Origin: Verrucomicrobiota bacterium
GTDB taxonomy: Bacteria; Verrucomicrobiota; Verrucomicrobiia; Verrucomicrobiales; Akkermansiaceae
Assembly (NCBI GenBank): GCA_026397695.1
Contig: JAPLUJ010000344.1
Span: 1 to 5,955 of the forward strand
Length of the DNA stretch: 5,955 nucleotides
Direction: 5' to 3'
Below, in pieces: positions 1-5,955 of the stretch. The position numbers were made by a program, and so were the translations under genes. How positions within the stretch are numbered: position 1 is the stretch's first letter; every line of letters begins with the position of its first letter. A model generated the notes under the pieces. It saw only the letters and a program-made list of their open reading frames with translations, was not told the origin of the DNA and searched no databases.

Positions 1-13
1 ACCCCCGTCTAAC

Positions 14-2692
14 ATGAAAACGCACAGCCTCTCCGCCGTCATACTGACGTTACTTGCTACTCTATCACTGTGCGCGGCCGCGGCGGCGGATCCTCCGGAA
101 TCCAAATGGGATACCCAAAAAACGCTGGAGGAACTCAGGTCAAATGACCCCGCAAAATCAAATGTCGTGAAAAATTTCCCCGCTGGCTTTCCTGAGGCGC
201 TTGTTAGCAGGGGCCAGCCGATTGTATATAACAAACAAAACAGCGGGAATTTCGAGTTCATTGGAATGCCGGTGGGTGGCATCGGCGCCGGACAGCTATA
301 CCTCGGCGGCGACGGCAACCTCTGGTGGTGGGATATCTTCAACACAAGCTCCGCCAGCCGGGCCACCGGCGAAGCCGCCTATAAACATCCCGTCGGACGC
401 AGTGTGGACGGAGTGTATCACAAAATTGATCAGGGGTTCATGATCCGCACCCAACAAGGTGGCCAGGTGGTCACTAAAATACTCAACCGTGATGGGATCG
501 AACACATTGAATTCCTCGGTCAATACCCCATCGGCGAGGTGACATACCGCGATCCGGCGCTTCCGGTGGAGGTCAAGCTGGAAGCCTTCTCGCCGTTCAT
601 CCCGCTGGATCTTCAGAGCTCAATGTTGCCCGCCACGATTTTGCGATTCAAGGTGCACAACATTTCGGCAAGCCCGGTAGAGGTGCAACTGGTTGGCTGG
701 CTGGAAAACGCGGTTCTGATAGAGTCGCGGCGCAAGGGTGCGGAAGGCGTATTGATCAACCGTATGGTCAGCGAAAAGGGCGGACTCCTGCGCTTGGAAT
801 CCCTGGCATCCGAACGGAACACCCAGGCACCGCGTGCGGATTCCGGCACGATGGCACTCACCCTCCTGCCGGGATCGGGCACAAACCGCGGCCTGACACA
901 ACGCGGTGCCGGTGAGGACCACAAGGAGGTCCGCGTTGAGATCACCGCAACGGCCGCCTTGACGGGGGAACTGACGCGGAGCCTGTCGTTAGCGCCCGGC
1001 AAATCGGAGGAGGCGGTGTTCGTGCTGACTTGGCATTTCCCCAACACCCGCGTGCCGCACTTCACCAAACACGAGTACGCCGCCAAATTCACAGATGCCT
1101 TTGCGGTCTCGGATCTGGTGGCGGAGAAGATCGATGCCCTCACCCAACAAACCCGGATGTGGCGCGACAATTGGTATAACTCTACTTTGCCCTACTGGTT
1201 CCTGGATAGAACCTTCCTGAACACCTCGATTCTGGCCAGCAGCACCGTCGCGCTTAACGAAGACGGCCGCTTCCACGGCTGGGAGGGATACCTCCAGGGA
1301 CATGGAACCTGCACCCATGTGTGGGGTTATGTGCTCGCAATGGGCCGGCTATTCCCGGAGTTGGAGATGCGCTTGCGCGAAAAAACGGATTTCGTGCCTG
1401 TAGCGCAAGGCGGCGCAATGCTCGATAACGGCACAATCCATTTCCGGGCATGGAGCAATGGCTTGGCCGTCGATGGCCAGGCGGGTATCATTTTGCGCTC
1501 TTACCTGGTGCATCAGCAGTCGCCCGATGACGCATTCCTGCGGCGCAACTACGCCCATATCAAAATGGCTATGACGGGGCTAACCGAAGCCCGTGACATG
1601 GATCATGACGGCATTCTAACAGGCCCCCAGCACAACACGCTGGATGCCGACTGGTATGGCGCGGTCACCTGGCTGAGCCTGCATTACCAGGCCGCGCTGC
1701 GGGCGATGGCGGCAATGGCTACGGAGATGAGCGATGCGGAATATGCCACGTTCTGTCACAGCACCGCCGACCAAGGCCGCGCCTATATTGAAAAGAACCT
1801 TTTCAACGGCGAGTATTTCTTCCACCAGGGGGATCCGGATCATCCCGCATCCCCTGGTGTTTACACCGGCTGCGAATACAGCCAGTTGCTCGGCCAGAGC
1901 TGGGCCTATCAAGTCGGACTCGGCAGGATCATTGACCCGGTCAAAACCAAAACCGCGCTTGAGTCGCTGTGGAAATATAACTTCACAACGGATGTGGGTC
2001 CCTTCCGCGAGGTCCATAAAGGGGGTCGCTGGTATGCCATGCCGGGCGAGGCGGGATTGATCGCCTGTACCTGGCCGCGGGGGGGCTCGGAGGTTCTAAC
2101 CAAGGGCAACCCGCGCTTTGCCGCTTACAATAACGAATGCCAGAACGGCTACGAGTATGCGCTATCGTCACTGATGATGTGGCACGGCATGCCCTATCAC
2201 TCGTTGGCCCATGTATGGTATATGCACAATGACCGCTATCAGGGATCTAAGCGCAATCCATGGTGCGAGGTCGAGTGGGGCATGCACTACGCGCGTTCGA
2301 TGGCCAGTTATGGGCATTTTACCGCAGTGTGCGGCTTTGAATACCACGGACCCAAGGGCCATATGGCCTTTGCTCCCAGGATTACCCCGGGGGATTTCAA
2401 GGCACCATTTGTCGCGGCCGAAGGCTGGGGAAGCTTCAGCCAGAAAATCGCGGGCCTGCAAATGACCGCGGAAATCTCCCTCATGTCAGGCCGCCTGCGG
2501 CTGCAAACGCTCGGCTTGGATATCCCGCATGGGCAGACCCTGAAGCACGCCCAAGTGCAACTGGGAGGCAGGCAGATCAAAGTCGGTCACAAGCAGATGG
2601 GAGCCCGCATCATCCTCGAACTTGAGCAAACGCTCAACATGCAAGCCGGGGAAAAAGTACAAATCGCGCTCTCCTCTGGACTGGAGGGTTGA
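14..2692 (+). CDS. Secreted GH116-family glycoside hydrolase (beta-glucosidase/glucosylceramidase-like)
   Basis: The product is 892 residues, the usual length for GH116. Residues 1-25 look like a Sec signal peptide: K2, a hydrophobic core at about 7-20, and an Ala-rich cleavage region near AAAA-DPP. The N-terminal beta-sandwich domain covers about 65-370 and opens with the family-like stretch GMPVGGIGAGQLYLGGDGNL (85-104). The (alpha/alpha)6 catalytic domain follows, with GTCTHVWGY (431-439), DGILTGPQHNTLD (532-544), QNGYEYALSSLMMWHGM (710-726) and NPWCEVEWGMHYARSMAS (748-765). By hand alignment to human GBA2, E424 in HGWEG is the likely nucleophile and D544 in NTLD the likely acid/base. Known GH116 enzymes are retaining and act on beta-linked glucose, xylose or GlcNAc, so the substrate here is open. 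The frame is open to the window edge and no ribosome binding site is visible in the 13 upstream bases, but the signal peptide supports the ATG at 14. It leads a probable operon with the mutarotase-like and fucosidase genes. Confidence 0.88.
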   Translation: MKTHSLSAVILTLLATLSLCAAAAADPPESKWDTQKTLEELRSNDPAKSNVVKNFPAGFPEALVSRGQPIVYNKQNSGNFEFIGMPVGGIGAGQLYLGGDGNLWWWDIFNTSSASRATGEAAYKHPVGRSVDGVYHKIDQGFMIRTQQGGQVVTKILNRDGIEHIEFLGQYPIGEVTYRDPALPVEVKLEAFSPFIPLDLQSSMLPATILRFKVHNISASPVEVQLVGWLENAVLIESRRKGAEGVLINRMVSEKGGLLRLESLASERNTQAPRADSGTMALTLLPGSGTNRGLTQRGAGEDHKEVRVEITATAALTGELTRSLSLAPGKSEEAVFVLTWHFPNTRVPHFTKHEYAAKFTDAFAVSDLVAEKIDALTQQTRMWRDNWYNSTLPYWFLDRTFLNTSILASSTVALNEDGRFHGWEGYLQGHGTCTHVWGYVLAMGRLFPELEMRLREKTDFVPVAQGGAMLDNGTIHFRAWSNGLAVDGQAGIILRSYLVHQQSPDDAFLRRNYAHIKMAMTGLTEARDMDHDGILTGPQHNTLDADWYGAVTWLSLHYQAALRAMAAMATEMSDAEYATFCHSTADQGRAYIEKNLFNGEYFFHQGDPDHPASPGVYTGCEYSQLLGQSWAYQVGLGRIIDPVKTKTALESLWKYNFTTDVGPFREVHKGGRWYAMPGEAGLIACTWPRGGSEVLTKGNPRFAAYNNECQNGYEYALSSLMMWHGMPYHSLAHVWYMHNDRYQGSKRNPWCEVEWGMHYARSMASYGHFTAVCGFEYHGPKGHMAFAPRITPGDFKAPFVAAEGWGSFSQKIAGLQMTAEISLMSGRLRLQTLGLDIPHGQTLKHAQVQLGGRQIKVGHKQMGARIILELEQTLNMQAGEKVQIALSSGLEG
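1823..1859 (+). repeat. Perfect 9-base inverted repeat inside the GH116 gene
   Basis: CACCAGGGG (1823-1831) and CCCCTGGTG (1851-1859) are exact reverse complements separated by 19 bases. Two more pairs can form if one G is bulged (GAT against ATC). The loop also contains the 10-base palindrome GATCCGGATC. It encodes the surface-like segment HQGDPDHPASPGV of the GH116 catalytic domain. No T-tract follows, so it is not a terminator. Any role in mRNA folding is a guess. Confidence 0.5.
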
Positions 2693-2745
2693 TGAATGGT
2701 AAATAGATGAAAAGACATAGTGATGGAAATTCAGCCAAGCAAACC

Positions 2746-2751
2746 AAGGAG
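2746..2751 (+). promoter_or_regulatory. Shine-Dalgarno site setting the start of the mutarotase-like gene
   Basis: AAGGAG lies 7 bases before the ATG at 2759. This is the best ribosome binding site in the window. It selects ATG 2759 over the in-frame GTG at 2720 and ATG at 2723. It also fits the protein, because a start at 2759 places Lys-2 and a hydrophobic signal segment at the very N-terminus. An out-of-frame ATG at 2755 runs into a stop after four codons. Confidence 0.8.
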
Positions 2752-2758
2752 ATCATGG

Positions 2759-3298
2759 ATGAAAATTAACAACATTATGGGATTGAGTATGGCCTGCATG
2801 GCCATGTGCGGATGCGGGAAAACGGACTGGAAAACGCAGATGAACGAGCAGTTGCCGGCCTTCGGCCATCGCAACTGGATCGTGGTGGCGGACTCCGCTT
2901 ATCCCAAACAAAGCGCGCCGGGAATTAATACCGTCTGCACCGGGCAGGATCAGATCAAGGTGCTTGAGCATGTCCTCAAGCAGATCGAAGCAACCCCGCA
3001 CGTCCGCGCGGTAGTGATGCTGGATACCGAATTGGACAGTGTGACCGAAACGGATGCGCCAGGCGTGGATGCGTATCGACTACAACTCAAGACGCTGCTG
3101 CAAGGCAAGCAGGTCAAGGTCATGCCGCATGAGGAGATTATCAGCAAGCTCGACAAAGGCGCGGAACTTTTCAACATCCTACTGCTCAAGACTAACATGG
3201 TCATCCCCTACACCTCCGTTTTTATCGAACTGGACTGCAGCTACTGGAACGCCGAGAAGGAAGCTCGACTGAGGAAAAGCATTGACACGAAGCCCTGA
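2759..3298 (+). CDS. Exported RbsD/FucU-like sugar mutarotase (fucose/ribose mutarotase family)
   Basis: The product is 179 residues from the ATG chosen by its ribosome binding site. Residues 1-19 form a short signal segment (MKINNIMGLSMACMAMCGC). A cysteine preceded by Gly (C19) makes a lipoprotein signal possible, though the lipobox is weak because Met takes the usual Leu place. The rest resembles RbsD/FucU mutarotases, which interconvert pyranose/furanose forms or anomers of ribose and fucose. FGHRNWIVVAD (35-45) matches the family GHxxxxxxxD motif, with H37 as the catalytic His and D45 in step. MPHEEI (122-127) matches the conserved HEEF segment, and IPYTSVFIEL (149-158) matches PYANIIL, with Y151. 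The family Gly-Glu before this segment is replaced by Asn-Met (146-147), and the Asn two residues after the Tyr by S153, so activity is not certain. The gene lies 66 bases after the GH116 gene and 59 before the fucosidase, which suggests fucose as the sugar. RbsD/FucU proteins are normally about 140-150 residues, cytoplasmic and decameric. Export would be unusual. Confidence 0.75.
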   Translation: MKINNIMGLSMACMAMCGCGKTDWKTQMNEQLPAFGHRNWIVVADSAYPKQSAPGINTVCTGQDQIKVLEHVLKQIEATPHVRAVVMLDTELDSVTETDAPGVDAYRLQLKTLLQGKQVKVMPHEEIISKLDKGAELFNILLLKTNMVIPYTSVFIELDCSYWNAEKEARLRKSIDTKP

Positions 3299-3357
3299 CG
3301 CAATGAAGCTTTTCCGCCAGTTTGAAAATCATCAATGAATCCAACCACCATCCCACA

Positions 3358-4881
3358 ATGAACAAAATACACCTCCTGACATTGGCCACGCTGCTTGGCG
3401 CGGGAATCGGATTGTCCGCTGAAGAAACGGCCAAGCCATTGGTTGCCGACGGTCCGTTCCAACCGACCATGGAATCGCTGAAGAAATACACCTATCCGGA
3501 TTGGTTCCGAGATGCGAAATTCGGCATCTGGGCCCACTGGGGCCCTCAAGCGGTGCCGATGGACGGGGACTGGTACGCCCGCAAAATGTATGAACCGGGC
3601 AACAAGCACTATGCCTATCATCTTAAGAACTACGGCCACCCGTCTCAATTCGGCTATAAGGACATCATCCCACTGTGGAAGGCCGAGAAGTGGGACCCGG
3701 ACCGCCTGATGGGCCTCTACCAACGGGCCGGTGCCAAATATTTTGTCAGCATGGGATCGCATCACGATAACTTCTTCCTGTGGAACTCGAAAATCCACCG
3801 GTGGAATTCCGTCAACATGGGGCCCAAGCGCGATGTGGTCGGCGAATGGCAGAAGGCCGCCAAAAAGCACGGCCTGCGCTTCGGCGTCTCCGAGCATCTC
3901 GGTGCCAGCTTCACCTGGTTCCAAAGCAGCCACCGCGCCGATAAGGACGGGCCGCAGGCCGGAGTGCCCTATGACGGCGCAAAACCGGAATGGCAGGATC
4001 TATATCATTTCGCCGCAGAGCCCGGCGACACCGGTTGGTACAGCAATAACCCGAAGTGGCACCGCCAGTGGTACGCCGCAATCAAGGAACTGGTTGACAA
4101 CTATCAGCCGGACCTTCTCTACACCGACGGCGGTGTGCCCTTCGGCAACGAGGTCGGCCTCAGCCTGATCGCGCATTTGTATAACTCGGACGCCGCCCGC
4201 CACGGCGGCAAGGTGGAAGCCATCTATAACTGCAAGCAGGTCTCCGATGGTCGCTGGGTCCAGGATCTGGAACGCGGCATCATGCCATCAATCGATCCCA
4301 ACCCGTGGCAAACCGACACCTCGATCGGCGATTGGTATTACGACCGCAATTGGAAATTCCGCCCGGTCAAATGGGTCATCCACATGCTCGTGGACAATGT
4401 CAGCAAGAACGGCAATCTGCTGCTCAACGTGGTGCAGCGTCCCGATGGATCGCTGGACCCGGAAGTCGAACAAATGCTCGAACAACTCGCGGCTTGGAAC
4501 GCGGTGCATGGCGAGGCCATTTACGGCACGCGGCCATGGACTGTCTATGGTGAGAGCGCGGTCAAGGTGAAAGGCGGGGCCTTCAAGGAGGACTATCAAT
4601 ACAATGCACGGGAAATCCGTTTCACCACCAAGGGTACCACGCTCTACGCCATTGCATTGGGTTGGCCGGATGACGGCAAACTCGTGATCCGTTCGCTCGC
4701 GAAACCGGAGGGTCGGGACATTAATGCGATCTCCGACATCCGGCTGTTAGGCCACGACGGGAAACTGGAGTGGAAACAAGGGCCTGACGGACTGGTGGTG
4801 ACCCTGCCTTCAGGGAAACTCTCCGAATTCACCAGCGCCCTCCGCATCACCGGCGACAAACTGCAGGCTGTCACGGAATAG
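3358..4881 (+). CDS. Secreted alpha-L-fucosidase, GH29
   Basis: The enzyme hydrolyses terminal alpha-L-fucose from glycans with retention of configuration. The start is ATG 3358, giving 507 residues. An in-frame TTG at 3322 would add 12 polar residues ahead of a good signal peptide, so it is rejected. No clear ribosome binding site precedes 3358. Residues 1-21 are the signal peptide, with predicted cleavage at LSA-EE. The TIM-barrel catalytic domain covers about 45-385. It shows WFRDAKFGIWAHWG (49-62), the active-site SHHDNFFLWNS (134-144), LLYTDGG (253-259) with D257 the expected nucleophile, and the stretch from ERG (305-307) to PWQTDTSIGDW (316-326), where E305 is one candidate acid/base. 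NGNLLLNVVQRPDG (351-364) and GTRPW (390-394) are also typical of GH29. A C-terminal beta-sandwich covers about 400-505. Length and domain order are normal for the family. It is the last gene of the plus-strand cluster. Confidence 0.93.
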   Translation: MNKIHLLTLATLLGAGIGLSAEETAKPLVADGPFQPTMESLKKYTYPDWFRDAKFGIWAHWGPQAVPMDGDWYARKMYEPGNKHYAYHLKNYGHPSQFGYKDIIPLWKAEKWDPDRLMGLYQRAGAKYFVSMGSHHDNFFLWNSKIHRWNSVNMGPKRDVVGEWQKAAKKHGLRFGVSEHLGASFTWFQSSHRADKDGPQAGVPYDGAKPEWQDLYHFAAEPGDTGWYSNNPKWHRQWYAAIKELVDNYQPDLLYTDGGVPFGNEVGLSLIAHLYNSDAARHGGKVEAIYNCKQVSDGRWVQDLERGIMPSIDPNPWQTDTSIGDWYYDRNWKFRPVKWVIHMLVDNVSKNGNLLLNVVQRPDGSLDPEVEQMLEQLAAWNAVHGEAIYGTRPWTVYGESAVKVKGGAFKEDYQYNAREIRFTTKGTTLYAIALGWPDDGKLVIRSLAKPEGRDINAISDIRLLGHDGKLEWKQGPDGLVVTLPSGKLSEFTSALRITGDKLQAVTE

Positions 4882-4921
4882 CTGCTTCTCCGTGCTGGTG
4901 GACTTCCCCAGCGCCTTCCGC

Positions 4922-4956
4922 AAAAAAAGGCGGGTAGCAACTATGCTCCCGCCTTT
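4922..4956 (-). terminator. Intrinsic terminator between convergent genes, strongest on the minus strand
   Basis: AAAGGCGGG (4926-4934) and CCCGCCTTT (4948-4956) form a perfect 9-base stem. AGC/GCT (4936-4938 and 4945-4947) can extend it inward past a bulged T. Read on the minus strand, the stem runs into a T-tract made by the seven A at 4922-4928, as in a Rho-independent terminator. It lies 24 bases after the stop of the LTxxQ gene. In the plus direction the tail is only TTTGGTT, so termination of the fucosidase transcript here, 41 bases after its stop, would be weaker but possible. Confidence 0.82.
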
Positions 4957-4979
4957 GGTTGAGTGGTGTGAATCGTGGA

Positions 4980-5396
4980 TTATTTGTCGGCCGGCTTGGG
5001 TTCAACGGGTTTCGCACCGCCGCGTCCTTGTGGGCGCATGGCCTTCATCTTTTCCTGTTGCGCGGGCGTGAGCACGGCATTGATTTCCTCGCCTTGTGAC
5101 TTCATCAACGCGCCCATCGCGGTCTTGTCCGCGTCTGTGAGATTGTCCCTGCCCTTGTCCATGAATTCTTTCATCTTGGGGGCGTTCTTTTCCATGATCG
5201 CCTTGATCTTGGCCTGCTGGTCGGCGTTGAGTTCGAGTTTCTCCGTCAGGAACTTCAGCCGGGCCTCCGGGTCCATGCGGCGTGCGCCTGCCGGGCGTTG
5301 CGGCGGATCAGCGGGTTTATCTTGGGCGAAGGTGGTGGATGGGACGGCGAAGAGCGCCGCAGCTGCCAGACTCAAGGTGAGTGTGAATTGTTTCAT
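4980..5396 (-). CDS. Periplasmic Spy/CpxP-like LTxxQ-motif protein
   Basis: The product is 138 residues from the ATG at 5396. Residues 1-24 are a clear signal peptide (K2, hydrophobic core, cleavage at TFA-QD). A Pro-rich linker follows (about 27-38), then a charged, Met- and Lys-rich helical region at about 42-120, with LNADQQ (56-61) and LTPAQQ (109-114). These are the paired LTxxQ-type motifs of the Spy/CpxP/heavy-metal-sensor group, and a degenerate third, LTDAD, sits at 86-90. The C-terminal tail is rich in Gly, Pro and Lys. In enterobacteria such proteins are ATP-independent periplasmic chaperones or envelope-stress modulators. In this lineage the role is unknown. The frame continues upstream to 5693, but that extension lacks a sensible product and overlaps the transposase gene, while the signal peptide fixes the start at 5396. 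No good ribosome binding site is seen. The gene converges on the fucosidase gene and appears to be its own transcription unit, with a terminator just downstream. Confidence 0.83.
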   Translation of the reverse strand: MKQFTLTLSLAAAALFAVPSTTFAQDKPADPPQRPAGARRMDPEARLKFLTEKLELNADQQAKIKAIMEKNAPKMKEFMDKGRDNLTDADKTAMGALMKSQGEEINAVLTPAQQEKMKAMRPQGRGGAKPVEPKPADK

Positions 5397-5472
5397 AGGT
5401 GAGACAAAAACACCTATTCTGCGGAAGAGTTGCGCGGATTCCCAATAATAAATCAGGAACAGGCAATGATTC

Positions 5473-5521
5473 GTCCGCGAGGCGGCCCGTTCTGCTGCGG
5501 ACACCACGCCCGTCCACCTCC
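5473..5521 (-). repeat. Candidate REP-like imperfect palindromes near the RAYT gene
   Basis: Read on the minus strand, GGAG (5521-5518) is followed at once by GTGGAC, a 9-base loop and GTCCGC (5517-5497), an imperfect hairpin with one internal mismatch. The same GTCCGC arm (5502-5497) can instead pair with a perfect GCGGAC at 5478-5473 across an 18-base loop. A GTAG/GGAG tetranucleotide at the foot of an imperfect hairpin is the known signature of REP sequences mobilised by RAYT transposases. The element lies 54 bases beyond the stop of such a transposase and about 77 bases upstream of the LTxxQ gene. A single locus cannot prove repetition in the genome. Confidence 0.42.
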
Positions 5522-5575
5522 CGCTTCGAAACACCGGCAAGCACCTTCTCCAAATACTGAAGACTCGGCCAGATC

Positions 5576-5955
5576 TTACCCGATCCCCTTCTGTAAATCC
5601 CGCGCACTCCACAGCGTGCCCGCTGCGGCCGCGCCACTGCCGCGCCATCTTCGCGCGCCGTCCTTGCGCGTCCCGCCGAACCGGTCCCGGCACAATCGGA
5701 ACACCTCATCCACAAACCCCCGGCTCCCGATCACCGCGCCGTCCGTGAAATATCTAACACGGCAGCGCAGCATCTTCCCCAGCGCCACATCCCGGCTCTG
5801 CTCCAGCATCTCCAACTCCGCGTCCACCACCGGTTTCTTCATCCCCTTGCGCACCACCTTCACCTCAAGCTCGCCATTCTCGTTGACCACCTCCTTGAGC
5901 TTTTCCACCCCCTCTTCTAACAATATCATCCGGTATTCCTTCGATACCTTGCCCG
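5576..5955 (-). CDS. REP-associated tyrosine transposase (RAYT, Y1/HUH type), C-terminal part, 5'-truncated by window edge
   Basis: About 125 residues of the C-terminus are visible, and the frame stays open to 5955, so the true start and the N-terminal HUH/Tyr catalytic domain lie outside. An ATG at 5929 is internal, because the codons before it (GKVSKEYR) continue a typical RAYT segment, YRMILLEEGVE. The diagnostic part is RCRVRYFTDGAVIGSRGFVD, followed by an Arg-rich GARRWRG stretch and a final LWSARDLQKGIG, as I recall from RAYT-like transposases of Verrucomicrobiota and related bacteria. RAYTs are single-copy domesticated relatives of IS200/IS605 transposases that recognise REP hairpins. 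The tail looks intact, with no frameshift seen. A candidate REP hairpin follows 54 bases after the stop. The identification rests on pattern recall of the C-terminal region only. Confidence 0.72.
   Translation of the reverse strand, partial: GKVSKEYRMILLEEGVEKLKEVVNENGELEVKVVRKGMKKPVVDAELEMLEQSRDVALGKMLRCRVRYFTDGAVIGSRGFVDEVFRLCRDRFGGTRKDGARRWRGSGAAAAGTLWSARDLQKGIG

Noticed and set aside
613..1170. A 185-codon minus-strand frame within the GH116 gene
   Set aside because: It is the antisense shadow of a well-supported coding region. The product is Arg/Ser-rich with no recognisable domain.
2720..2758. Earlier starts (GTG 2720, ATG 2723) for the mutarotase-like gene
   Set aside because: There is no ribosome binding site before them, and they would add charged residues ahead of the signal segment. 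AAGGAG at 2746 points to ATG 2759.
2693..2758. Possible small gene or regulatory RNA in the GH116-mutarotase gap
   Set aside because: Only a four-codon frame and no stable hairpin are present.
3322..3357. TTG start at 3322 for the fucosidase
   Set aside because: It adds polar residues (KIINESNHHPT) in front of a normal signal peptide that starts with MNK at 3358.
3241..3933. A 230-codon minus-strand frame opposite the start of the fucosidase
   Set aside because: It lies antisense to the conserved GH29 motifs and has no family resemblance. Long shadow frames are common in GC-rich DNA.
4975..5448. A 157-codon plus-strand frame opposite the LTxxQ gene
   Set aside because: It mirrors the LTxxQ gene and is hydrophobic only because the opposite strand is rich in Lys and Glu codons.
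5445..5450. TATTAT on the minus strand as a -10 box for the LTxxQ gene
   Set aside because: No convincing -35 element lies at 16-18 bases upstream. The TTGCCT present is only 10 bases away, so it is not listed as a promoter.
5397..5693. N-terminal extension of the LTxxQ gene to a start at 5693
   Set aside because: The extension overlaps the RAYT frame, reads as low-quality Arg/Cys-rich sequence and would bury a clear signal peptide that begins at 5396.

Overview
The window carries a three-gene, plus-strand cluster for an exported glycan-degrading system, followed by a convergent minus-strand pair: a small periplasmic helical protein and the 3' end of a REP-associated transposase. The DNA is GC-rich. 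All four genes whose 5' end is visible begin with a signal peptide, so the products act outside the cytoplasm. A large secreted glycosidase set together with a RAYT transposase tail of this kind (FTDGAVIGSRGFVDEVF) suggests a member of the PVC group, most likely Verrucomicrobiota. That assignment is inferred from protein character, not from a marker gene.

Layout. 14-2692 (+) is a GH116-type glycoside hydrolase with a signal peptide. 2759-3298 (+) is a RbsD/FucU-fold sugar mutarotase-like protein with a lipoprotein-like or secretory signal. Its start is fixed by a strong ribosome binding site at 2746-2751. 3358-4881 (+) is a secreted GH29 alpha-L-fucosidase. The gaps between these genes are 66 and 59 bases and contain no visible terminator, so they probably form one transcript. 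4922-4956 is a hairpin with a T-tract in the minus direction, between the converging gene ends. 4980-5396 (-) is a Spy/CpxP-like LTxxQ protein. 5397-5575 is intergenic and holds REP-like imperfect palindromes (5473-5521). 5576-5955 (-) is the C-terminal part of a RAYT (Y1/HUH) transposase whose 5' end lies beyond the window.

How the genes may work together: the GH29 enzyme would release alpha-L-fucose from fucosylated glycans, the GH116 enzyme would remove another sugar (gluco- or xylo-configured) from the same glycan, and the RbsD/FucU-like protein would interconvert anomers of the released sugar. The unusual point is that this mutarotase-like protein appears to be exported, whereas RbsD and FucU are normally cytoplasmic. 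It also departs from the family at some C-terminal active-site positions. The RAYT tail and nearby palindromes mark the right flank as a mobile or repeat-associated junction.
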